Shown here: positions 11,833 through 21,452 of the stretch, one piece after another | How positions within the stretch are numbered: position 1 is the stretch's first letter | How the letters are laid out: each line of letters starts with the position of its first letter | DNA from: Desmodesmus armatus | Lineage: Eukaryota > Chlorophyta > Chlorophyceae > Sphaeropleales > Scenedesmaceae | NCBI GenBank assembly: GCA_007449985.2 | Contig: VIIQ02000574.1 | Coordinates: 434,001-498,000 of the forward strand | Direction: 5' to 3' | Length of the DNA: 64,000 nt | Position numbers and translations under genes: made by a program | The notes under the pieces: generated by a model | Database searches by the model: none | Told to the model about the DNA's origin: nothing | The model's input: only the letters and a program-made list of their open reading frames with translations

Positions 11833-12609
11833 CAGACGGCTGGGGATGCCAGGCAATGCATGATTCATTTGCTCACTTCATAACACAGTATGGGACTAGC
11901 CTGCCTGGTAACTGGGAAGAACTGAGGCCAGCATTGAAGTGAGTGACTCACTCACTCGGACTCACTCACTCACTTCTCGGAGAAAAACAGTGACTGAGTG
12001 AACAGTGGACCCAAAGCTGCATCTGCCCAGCCTTCTTCAGCACAGGTTGCGATCACACAATTCAGGAATTCCTTCGAAGCAGCTGGTCAGCAACTTTGCT
12101 AAGCTGGCAACGTTGCTAATCATTGGCTGGCTCCCCTAGCACAAGGCTGGCTCCCCCAACACAAGGAATGCACACAGACCGTGGCACTGAGACATCATTA
12201 CATATGCATATGATTTCCACCAGGCACATTGCACATGCAGCAGCCAATCGGCCCTTGTGCACTGCACGGACAAGCACGACACCACCAGGCGACCAGTGGC
12301 CTAGGACACTAGAGTGCCACTGATCATCCAGTGACGGCCCTAAAAGCCAATTGGTGCTGTTGCAACAGCACCAGCAGTACCCAACACACGCAACATGTTG
12401 TTTGCAAGCAGCTCAGTTTGCAAGCAGCTCAGTTGGACATCATCCCTGGTCCACATCAGACCATGCTGCCTGGATGGGCAGAGTCTCACTGCACTGACGC
12501 ATCCTGCTGCTGTGACATGTGGCGTTTTGTGGCAGCCGGAGAGGCACCCCAGTAGCGGGTGGGCCCCACGCGCATGGGTGTGTCAGTCTGTACAGCATGA
12601 CAACCTGTA
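11833..12609. other. Intergenic, no gene seen; short CACT-type repeats
   Basis: The stretch holds no coding signal I can support. Around 11938-11975 there is a cluster of CACT/GAGT units (ACTCACTCACT repeated). At about 12399-12430 the 19-nt phrase TTTGCAAGCAGCTCAG occurs twice in tandem. It lies between the ends of copy 1 and of the opposing NHL pseudogene and probably holds both 3' UTRs. Confidence 0.5.
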
Positions 12610-13345
12610 TCACTCGTCAGAGCACACCAGCTTGCGCACAGCACCATTAAGTGTGCTGGCCAGGTACCCACTGCCATCATTGTCAACAGTGATGCCAGTC
12701 ACATCATCCAGTGCTGCTTCGCGAGCAGGGCCACCATCCCCAGAGAAACCCGAGCTGCCATTGCCAGCGATCCTGGTGATCAAACCAGTGGCACGGTCAA
12801 CCCTAAAGATGCTGCGAAGAGAATCATCTGCAACGTACAGGTTGTCGGCACCATCAAATGCAATGTCACAGACGCTTTCCAGCCGAGCATCGGTGGCATT
12901 CACACCGCTTTCACCAACCACATGTGTACTGTACAGTGGCGCCGCCTGCCACCACGGTGGTGATGATGGCTGTGTCAGGAGATCCTTGGGTGGTCACCTG
13001 GCGCACCCTGTTGCCATGAGCAAAGAACAAGCTGCAATCGTGGTCAACAGCCAGACCCGAGGGCTGAGCAAGTGATGCATTGAAAGCAAGGGAGCCTTGT
13101 CCAACATCACCACCACCAGCGACAGTGGTGATGATGCCAGTTTGAGCATCAATGTGCTGCACAACCCTAGGCATGAAGACACTCACTCGGGACGGAATTG
13201 TGAATGTTGTCCCCAGCGGCCACAGCAACAGCAGAAGGGTCGTTGACAGCCAGGCTTCCATCCCCTGTTGAAGACGCTGTGCCACTGCCAGCAAGGACAG
13301 TGACAAGACCCGTGGCAAATCCAATCGCCCGTTGCCGCTGACGCC
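12610..13345 (-). pseudogene. NHL-repeat (beta-propeller) protein pseudogene
   Basis: Read on the minus strand, three consecutive segments in three different frames give NHL repeats. They are GLVTVLAGSGTASSTGDGSL with VNDPSAVAV (about 13340-13200); HIDAQTGIITTVAGGGD with LAQPSGLAVDHD (about 13180-12930); and VCDIAFDGADNLYVAD, RVDRATGLITRIAGNG, FSGDGGPA, ALDDVTGITVDNDGSGYLAS (about 12900-12610). The repeat order and spacing are those of an NHL propeller, so frameshifts rather than introns explain the breaks; no splice signals lie at the switches. There is no start codon or signal peptide in frame. It is embedded in the tandem array, antisense to its neighbours. Confidence 0.75.
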
Positions 13346-13539
13346 AGTACCGTACGAGTGACTGTCGTCTTCGTTGAACAGCGAGCGGCCCTTACCTAAG
13401 TGCCAGCCCCATGCGAGCGTTCAGTCGGGCAAGGTCTGCGCTGACGCTGTTCCTATTGAAGCCAGCACCAAGGCAGACTGTCAACTTCCTGCGTCAAGTG
13501 GTCCCCCTAGCTGGGCACAGCAGACGGTGAGAGCCATCG

Positions 13540-13625
13540 ATGTTAGCTGCAAAAGCCTTTGGTGCCGTCGAGTTGTGCTGCGAGCAGTGTGTTGTCATGG
13601 TGGTGAATTGGACAGTACATTCGAG
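13540..13625 (+). pseudogene. Relic of the F-box gene 3' end, before copy 2
   Basis: The sequence around GGTGCCGTCGAG..GCAGTGTGTTGTCA resembles the last codons of the F-box gene (10365-10405: GGTGCTGTCGAGC..GCAGTGTGTTGTCA). The same downstream order of blocks follows. It is non-coding here and marks the left edge of the duplicated unit. Confidence 0.5.
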
Positions 13626-13820
13626 GACATTCACCGCGTGCGAGGAGCTTTAGCAGTGTAAGCCACTCGTCGGCCGGCTTGTCGTTGCGAAAAAAAAGCG
13701 GGAAGGCAAAATTTGTCTCACTCGATGTGTTTCACAATGGCATATTGTACATTGCAATTTCAATTGAAAAACCAGCTGCGGGCCTAGGTATGCTGGCCCG
13801 CCTGCGACGTTCAGAGAAGC

Positions 13821-13883
13821 GACCGTAACCTTCGGGCGATATTCCGTCCTGGCAGCAGCGGGTCGAGTTCGGACAGTTAAATA
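13821..13883 (+). promoter_or_regulatory. Conserved promoter block and TATA-like box of copy 2
   Basis: GACCGTAACCTTCGGGC and TATTCCGTCCTGGCAGC repeat the copy 1 block. A TTAAATA element at 13877-13883 stands where the other copies have a TATA box, about 80 nt before the ATG at 13959. Confidence 0.6.
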
Positions 13884-13958
13884 CTCCTGCCACTCCATTG
13901 CCGTAAACACTTTTCCTCTGCAATTACTGTCGCATACAAGCACACAAGCAAGGGCCAG

Positions 13959-16107
13959 ATGATTTATAGCAGAAGCGTGTACATCTGTTTGGTGCAGGTG
14001 GCACTCATTGTGCTGCTTGCCAGCCCTGCCACAGCACAATGGGATCCTGCAACAGCCCATATCAAGCCCACTTCGGGGCCCCCAGCGTTTGATCCTGCCC
14101 CGTGGAATGGGGCATACAAAGCGTCATTTCGACACGTTTCGTTCAGCAAAAGCATGGATGGGGTTCCTGCATGGCCTTTCGCCCCATTTCAAGATGCCAA
14201 CACACAGCAAGATTGCTCAACAGATGGCTTTCACACCACCCCTGCAAGCACTGTCGACGTGGTGAGTACAACATTTGTCATCCAGTATGGCACATGCTTA
14301 TCTCGAGATAGTGGCCATTTGTCGCGCAATGTGGCCCTGTGCACATATGTGCATGCATGCCATGACAGCTGCAAGTGCAAGCCTGTTCATCAGGACACCA
14401 GCACCACATGCGCTGATATCTGTTTGTTTTTTATCGCCTTGTGCTGCAGGGAGCATGTTTCTACAAGAACAACACTGATGGCACATTTGACTTCTGGCGC
14501 AAGGAGAGGACCCTGGCTTTTTCAAAGGCCAACTGTTACTGCTACGCACTCAACCGATTTGAAGGTGAGCCAGATGTGCATATGCCCTGCACATGATGTT
14601 GTTAGCTTCAAGAAGCTCCCTGTGAGGCAGTATCCGCTTGATACAGTCTGTACTGAGCTGGGACACTGTTACTGGTACATTCTGGGAAATGTACTGGGCC
14701 GCCTGATCATCAGTGTTGTTATGATTGTTTGTTTCCGGGCAGTTGTACACCTGAAGTCACTTCAAAGTGAATTCACGGTGCATAGCCAAGCATCCAGGTA
14801 TGAGCACGCGTCCATGACCCATGCGTGTGTGAGCCTCACAATATTGCTGAAGGGGCAACCAGGTGGCCTCAAGCACATGCCTTCTTGCTGCTACAAATGC
14901 AGGTGATACCTGTCAGCCAGGCTACAGCAACAATGCACGCGGCAGGAAGCTCTATTCAGACAAGATGACCTGCCCAGCCCTGCACCTATCCATCACCGAC
15001 GATGGCGCTGTGCCAGTGAGCCGCAGTGAGGCCCTCAGCGGGCAGCCTGCACAGGGACACTACATCGTCCTGATGGCCCGTGCAGACGGCTGTACTGACG
15101 AGGATTGCCTCGAAGAAGACTTCCACTTCCTGCGCAAGGACGCAAGTGGCACCTGGAGCTGGAAATTGCCCAACATGCCGGCTTCAGACAAGGACTTTGA
15201 AGGTCGGCCCATCACCAATCCTGACACCGCACCCCTGCCAGGGCACTACACAGTCTGTGGGTACTACAGGGTGGAGCCAGAAAAGGTGAGGCCCTGGCAG
15301 TCTGTGGTGTGCCAGTGGCAACAGCTGTAGTGTGGTCACCACATATGACCACCACATATGGTCACCACATATGACTCATGACAAGTCATGCACACACAGC
15401 GGCCAACATGTTCTGCCTGAGGACGTTGTAGGCCCGTGCAGCTGCTGAATAAGCACCGTCCTGTGACTGTCAATATCTGACGCAATCTATCTTTGCCAAC
15501 AATCATCAGATACAGCTGGCACTCACGCTCTGAACGTAAGGAAGTTTGACAGACTGTGCCTGGTGCCGCCATGGCTGTCCTCAAGGCATCATCTCAAGCT
15601 GTTGCATCAACGTGAATGCTGCTGCAGATTTTCTTGGGCAAGGTGTCTCCCCGACCAGGCCCTCTGTCCGACATGAGGGCAGTCACCTCCTACAACAACA
15701 CTTCAGTGGAGGTGTCCATCACACCGGTACTCTACAACCCCAGGCTGGACGGCCAGCCACCAATCCGTGTGCGCACACTCCTGGCGCAGCAAGCTGCCTG
15801 GGAACGGAAGCGCGGCACACAAACCTACAAGGACTGGAAGCAGAAGCAGCTGGTAGCACTAGAGTTGGTGGCTGCCACTACCACTGGCAGCCCTACTGAC
15901 AGCCTACCACGTACAACCACTGGCACAAGCAGTCCCGCCCCGTCAAGCACTGACATAGCCAACACAGGCCTGCTGGCAGCTCTGCAGAACCAGCTGGCGG
16001 TTACTGCAAATACTGCTGGTGGTGCCAAGGGCAGTGTTCCTCCTGCAGCCACTAGAGGCAGGAAGCTAAAGTCAATTGCATTGGACAGATCCTTTGTCTT
16101 GGCGTAG
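13959..16107 (+). CDS. Secreted Cys-rich family protein, copy 2 (complete)
   Basis: Exons 13959-14261, 14450-14564, 14903-15285 and 15628-16107 are all in phase, giving 426 residues. A signal peptide ends near residue 26 (LLASPATA). The mature part starts QWDPATAHIKPTSG. Exon 2 has FYKNNTDGTFDFWRKE and NCYCYALNRFEG. Exon 3 has GDTCQPGYSN, SEALSGQPAQGHYIVLMAR, EEDFHFLRKDASGTWSWKLP and GHYTVCGYY. Exon 4 has a charged helix (AAWERKRGTQTYKDWKQKQL) and a low-complexity tail with GRKLKS. Cys residues are conserved among copies, which fits an extracellular, disulphide-bonded protein. I cannot name the domain; from memory, the GHY..DFHF..DG.WSWK..P pattern resembles uncharacterised bacterial and algal proteins, which is an inference. 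TGTAA at 16256 may be its poly(A) signal. Confidence 0.85.
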
Positions 16108-16255
16108 CGCGTGGACAGGAATGGCAGGCGATGTTTTACTTCGTTGATTAGTTGGGTACGCACCACTGGGGTACCACGTCGTGACTATGGATTTCAAGCA
16201 GGTCCCCCGTGTACAACAGCATCAATGTTTGCAGGACAGGGGATTGTTTGGTGTG

Positions 16256-16260
16256 TGTAA
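16256..16260 (+). terminator. Candidate polyadenylation signal TGTAA of copy 2
   Basis: TGTAA sits in a T/G-rich stretch (GGTGTGTGTAACTG), 149 nt after the stop of copy 2. Confidence 0.4.
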
Positions 16261-16299
16261 CTGAGGGTGGAAAGGAAAGTACCCTGGCATGGTGACCAC

Positions 16300-17459
16300 T
16301 TGTTGTGTGCTTGTGCGTTGCAGCATTGCTTTGTGCAGCAGCAGCTGCGGCGTGGCCAGCATCTGCATGTGCATCAGCATTGTGGGACATTGACGGAAAA
16401 TTTGTGACCACAGAGTTTCCCCCATGGGGTTGTTGCAGCTACTGCAGACTCTGCTGTGGCAGAGCCACCACATGGCACATGCCCACTGGGCTGGCAGCCC
16501 TTGAACTTTGTTGAGAACCCTCCCGCCGCGGTGACACTCTCCATGTCTTTCGCCCAAAATGTCTTTCGCCCAAAATCCAGGCTAGTAAACCACCCGCAGT
16601 CCGGCAGACCCTACAGTTCCCTCACAGCCCAGCATAACATTGGCACCAAGGTCACTAGTGAGTACCTGCAGTCTGCAGTCCCCCCTGACTTGAAGTTGAC
16701 AATCAACAGCTGATCGCAACCTCGAAGACCTCACTGATTGCAACATGCAATGGGCAACTCTCCCTGCAGCAACCTCCGAGGTTAAGTTAACATGCCTTGC
16801 TCACGCAGATGCAAGTACACTGTGCATTGGCTGCCCAACCATGCTGCTTCACCAGGCACGCATGCCCCTGCGCATAAATGCAGCTCCCATGTGCTGGCCA
16901 GCACAGTGATGCAAACCTGCAGCTGGCTTGCATGCGCAGCGCTCAGCGCCAACATGATGTTTGCTGTCAAACAGCCGGCGCGCCTATAGCTATTTACCCA
17001 GGCCTAGGACAATTGTAAGCTAGCTCAGCCTGCCCATCAGTGGCACAGCAGGAAACATCCTGAGGCTTGCGGCAGGCCCACACAAGAAATATTCTGGTTT
17101 CGATCAAAGGCCCATTGCCCCTGACCCCCGCTGACTCTACCACTATGGAAAACACGACAGCAACACTGCATGCTGTCTGCCACCATGTTTAGGTGGGCCC
17201 AAAAGCCTAATGATCAGCAGCCGCAGCAGGGACGGTGGCGGAAGTGAAACCGCTCCAAAGCAAGATATGTTTAAGCACTGAGCCATGCCGCAGAGTTAGC
17301 AAGAACGTCACAGACGGTCAGGGCCCCTGATGGCATCATGGCTGGCAGTGCTTGGCAGGCAATAGCTGGCTACATGCCGCCAGCCAGGCTGACAGTGGCA
17401 GCAGCAGTGGCAGTGAGGCCGCTACAGAGGACCAGCAGCGTTACTGCAAGGCGTAGGCC
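16300..17459. other. Intergenic; one possible unassigned exon
   Basis: Around 16440-16713 a plus-strand frame of about 85 codons stays open (GTCPLGWQPLNFVENPP.., ending LKLTINS). It matches no family I know and has no paired exon with consistent splice sites. A 16-nt phrase (TCTTTCGCCCAAAATG) is duplicated in tandem inside it at about 16543-16575. The rest to 17459 shows no coding signal. Confidence 0.3.
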
Positions 17460-17740
17460 TGTCATCAGTAGGTGCCTTTGAGCAACCATGATGTGGAGCA
17501 GTTTGAGGCATGCGGCCGCATCAGACTGCCAGTTGCGCAGTGGCGGCTACCCTGTTGTGGCAGTTGCAGTGATAGTCTTTGGGGCTGCAGCTGCTCAGCT
17601 TGGTGGGAGACGGGCGTGAGTATAGGCAGGCGGGCGCCGCAGGCATTGAAAGGCTTCAATGTGCTGCTGTGGGAGCCTCTAGTGGTTTCAACTGCCGTAA
17701 GGCTCCCTCAATGCTTTGAGTAGTGTGCTGTCAGTGCGGT
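17460..17740 (+). pseudogene. Decayed duplicate of the F-box/LRR gene 3' end, before copy 3
   Basis: Blocks match the last 200 nt of the F-box gene in the same order: GCTGCTCAGCTTGGTGGGA (17586) versus GCTGCTTAGTTTGGTGGGG (10250); GGGAGCCTCTAGTGGTTTC versus GGAGCCCCTGGTGCTGTCG; and GTGTGCTGTCAGTGCGGTG (17721) versus GTGTGTTGTCAGCGCGGTG (10390). The frame is broken, with a stop in the first block and shifts after it. It shows that the tandem unit began inside the F-box gene. Confidence 0.6.
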
Positions 17741-17940
17741 GGAGGGGTGGTGCAACCAACCGCCACCGCAGCAATGCATTTGCAGGGATCGTTTGTCATG
17801 CTACAGACGTTCTCGTCAACAGTAAAATTCGCTGACGACAGTGGGGAAGGCCAGGCTGATACGATGCCTGCGTTCCTTGTCCGACGTGGCATGCATGTCC
17901 ACGTGCAAGTGCCCTGCGAGCACCCACGAGAAGCAGCTGT

Positions 17941-18002
17941 AACCACTGAAGTTCGATCGATATTCCGTACTGGCAGTGGGCTGTTGCGTCGGACCTTATA
18001 AA
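17941..18002 (+). promoter_or_regulatory. Conserved promoter block and TATAAA of copy 3
   Basis: A TATTCCGTACTGGCAG block is shared with copies 1 and 2 and is followed by TATAAA at 17997-18002, 98 nt before the ATG at 18095. This is the best TATA box of the three copies. Confidence 0.65.
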
Positions 18003-18094
18003 GCTGCCGCAACTCTGTTTTCATGCACAAATTGTGCTGAACTGTCGTCGAGCACTCTCACGAGTCCCGAGACCAAAACACCAACCAAGGCGAC

Positions 18095-20475
18095 ATGATC
18101 TGTTGTACTACAAAACTGTGTTTGGTGCAGGTGGCAGTGCTGCTGCTGCTTTCCAGGTCCGCCACTGCACAGTGGGACCCTTCAACAGGCCATGTCAAGC
18201 CCACATCAGGCCCCCCAGTTTTTGACCCTGCCCCATGGAATGGCGCGTACAAGGTTACCTTCCGCTCTGTTCCAACCAGCAAAGAGACCTCTGGAATGCC
18301 TGTGTGGCCTTACGCTCCTGTCCGAGGCCTTGATACGACACAGGAGTGCTCTACAGATGGCTTCGACACCACGCCCGCAAGCACTGTCGACATGGTAAGA
18401 TCAGTAATGCCATTGACTGGGCCACGCATGCGTGCACCATATGGTTGACTCAGCTCTCCACTGGCCACATGGTGGCAAGCAAGGCCATGCTGTGCAGTAC
18501 CCAGTCTGCCTCCCAGAGGGGTGCCATTGCTGAAGCATGCACATTAGATTGTGTGCTGCACCACTGTCAACCTGGCACTGGGTTGTATCCTTGTGCTGCA
18601 GGGATCCTGCTTTTACAAGAACAACACTGATGGCACCTTCGACTTCTGGCGCAAGGAGAGGACGCTGGCCTTCTCACGGGCCAACTGCTACTGCTACGCA
18701 CTCAACCGGTTTGAAGGTGAGACAGAGAGCGAGGGGTGCCCGATCACAATGTGTTGTGTCGGCAGTGCAGACAGTGACACCATGCGGTGGAACCACGGCC
18801 AGCTGGCTCCTACTAGACTGGCATGGACATGCACAGTCCATACGCAGACATGTGCATGTGTGCGTCAGTGGATAATAGCCAGCCCGTGTTGACACAGAAT
18901 CACGCCCAAGACTGAGTGCGTGTCATCATCACCCCCTTCCCCCACAGGCGACACATGCCAGCCGGGGCTGAGCAACGGCCAGCGTGGCAGGAAGCGCTAC
19001 AATGCCGAGATGACCTGCCCAGCTGTGCACCAGTCAGTTGTTGACGATGGGGCAGTGCCAGTGAGCCGCAGTGAGGCACTCAGTGGTCAGCCTGCACAAG
19101 GCCACTACATCGTCATGCTGGCTCGTGCAAAGGGCTGTGCAGGTGGGTGTGCTTGAATTATTTTCTTCAGGTTGGTGAGATTGGCGGGTGAAAAAGATTT
19201 CTGAGGCGCATGATTAGAGATGTATGGTGAACGTGCGCCATACATGTACATCACATCTGCTGTGCATGATGCAGGATGAGGGTAGAAGGTGCTGTGGAAG
19301 TCTTGCTATCCAGGGGCCATATAACTGCTCAACATTGAACCACACCTATCATCTTTACCGCGAATTCAAGTTCGAACTTGAAAGCCTGTTGGGGCGCAGT
19401 GCGTAGCACTTATACCGAACTCGCATGGAAGTTGAACCCAAGCACCCCCTTCGTGTGCTACAGCTTTGAAAAACCATCATGGCACATGCAACTCAGGCTG
19501 GCATGTTGGCATCACATGTATGCAGGTACCGACTGTTCTGAAGAAGACTTCCATGCAATGCGCAAAGATGCTGATGGCACGTGGAGTTGGAAACTGCCCA
19601 ACGTGCCAGCATCCAACAAAGATCTGGAAGGTCGTCCCATCACTGACCCTGACACCGCACCCCTGCCAGGGCACTACACAGTCTGTGGGTACTACATGGT
19701 GGAGCCAGAAAAGGTGAGGGCAGCATGTGTCGTGTCCATGCACTATATCGTTGCTCTGCAATGTTTGCGTTTACACCTACTCAGCATTTCAAGCGCGCAT
19801 CCTGTTGCAGACTGCCACAGCTTCTGCAACGGGCACTGCATCTGATGGTCATCTGCTTTACTCTTCAGAAGGCTGTCTGACCCTCCCTTCAGCAACAGGG
19901 ACCATCCCATCCACATGATGTGCCTGCGACTCTTCATGACAGCACGTCTGTTGTGACTTTGACGGCTGAACTAGACGCATGATAACTCATCATGGCATGT
20001 CTGCTCTGCTTTATCACTGCTGCTGCAGATGTTTGTGGGTGAATCCGATCCCAGACCAGGCCCTCTGGCAGACATGTCAGCAGTCCAGAGCTACCGCGTT
20101 CCTAGTTCCTCCGTGGAGGTGTCCATCACACCTGCACCCTACAACCCCGATCTGGACGGCACACCACCTGGCCGTGTGCAAAGTATTTTTGCGGAGCACG
20201 CTGCCTGGGAACGCAAGCGCGGCACACAAGCCTACAAGGACTGGAAGAGGAAGCAGTTGGTCGCGCTGGAAGTTGACGGTGCTGATACAGCAGCTACGGC
20301 TAACCCTAGTGCTGACGGCAGCAGCAGCTCTCCTGTCCCATCCACGGAAGGTGATGGGGATGACTCAGGCCGCACAGCAGATGGTGCTCCCTCAGAGATC
20401 ACTAATGTAGCCAAGGGCGATGCAACTCAGACTGCCACTTCTGGCAGGAAGCTCAAGTCCTTCGTATGGTTCTAG
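18095..20475 (+). CDS. Secreted Cys-rich family protein, copy 3 (complete)
   Basis: Exons 18095-18394, 18602-18716, 18948-19142, 19526-19713 and 20029-20475 are all in phase, giving 414 residues. The layout matches copy 2: a signal peptide (VAVLLLLSRSATA), QWDPSTGHVKPTSG, GSCFYKNNTDGTFDFWRKE, NCYCYALNRFEG, GDTCQPGLSN, SGQPAQGHYIVMLARA, EEDFHAMRKDADGTWSWKLP, GHYTVCGYY, AAWERKRGTQAYKDWKRKQL and GRKLKSFVWF. Compared with copy 2, exon 3 is split by an extra intron (19143-19525) exactly at ..KGCA|GTDCSEEDF. The linker before GRKLK differs in sequence but is equally rich in Ser/Thr/Ala/Asp. Same unknown extracellular role as copy 2. Confidence 0.85.
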
Positions 20476-21425
20476 GGGTCAGCGTTGGAGCGCTCCTAGG
20501 CTCCTAGGCTCGAGCATATGAGATCTGAGATCTGAGATCAGTAACTGGCTGTTGGGGATCATGTTTGATGAGGATCACTGGTTGCTTGTTGGTAGTGTCA
20601 ACCTGCGTTGCCTGTGTGCTGAGCATGCCAGGGAAATTGTTAGAACCCTAGCAGGCGGTTGGAGCACCCATATGCCCATGGGCATCGCCGGCCTACGATC
20701 GGCCCTGGCACATACTCTGTGCTTGTTTTGTGGAAACACACGTACCCTGTATAGAAAGAAGTGCCCAGAGGTACCCGCAACTGTCTGGTATGTTAAATGT
20801 GGGCACCATGTGGCAGTGCCGTCATAGTGAGGCGGAGGCTCTGCCTGCATTGCTGTGTTGCTGTTGCCAGCTGTACCTGGGTGTTAGTGCCTGACTGGTG
20901 CATTAGTAGCTTTGCTAGCCGCAGATTGTGCATCCTTCTTGTTTTTTATCCTTGGGGGTCGTGCAGATCAGCCGGAGCATCGGCAGTTGAACATGTGCCT
21001 GGCTCTTGAGTGTTGCACCCTTGTGGGTGGGGTGGGTACTGCCGTTGCTGTGTGTGCGCACTATCATATTGACGCATGATTCAAGTTGATTCATGTTCTC
21101 TGATGATGTCAGTTGGTCAGTCACTAGTTGGTGTCGCACCATTGGCGCCAGTTTCACCTGAGTATTCTTACATGTGCGGGAGGTGTTGGTGCCTTTGCGT
21201 TGGCTCTGTTGAGTACAATCTAGTGGAGTTGAAGGATACTGCTAGTGAGCAGGCGGCATTGTCTGTTGACAGTTGGTCCTTGCTTAGTGTAGGTGAACAT
21301 GCGCTCACATGCACTCACACATGTAACGCGTGTGACTGCGCTGACAGTGGAAGTGTTACCGGCAAGCAGCAAATCGACGGGAGCCGCCACGTGCTGTGCT
21401 TGCTGTGGTTAGTATGGTGCAATTT
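20476..21425 (+). other. T/G-rich non-coding stretch downstream of copy 3
   Basis: No gene is visible. The plus strand is rich in T and G, as introns and 3' UTRs are elsewhere in this window, so much of it may be copy 3 3' UTR. AGATCTGAGATCTGAGATC at about 20521 is a short tandem repeat. TGTAA occurs at about 21324. Confidence 0.4.
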
Positions 21426-21452
21426 CTACTACTACTACTACTACTACTACTA
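21426..21452. repeat. (ACT)n microsatellite
   Basis: About nine uninterrupted ACT units. They create an artificial poly-Leu reading frame on the plus strand. Base composition switches here from T/G-rich (left) to A/C-rich (right) on the plus strand. Confidence 0.95.

Noticed and set aside
16305..16713. A separate secreted protein starting with an Ala/Cys-rich signal-like stretch
   Set aside because: The hydrophobic start and the longer downstream frame are in different frames, and no splice pair joins them convincingly. Kept only as a possible unassigned exon.
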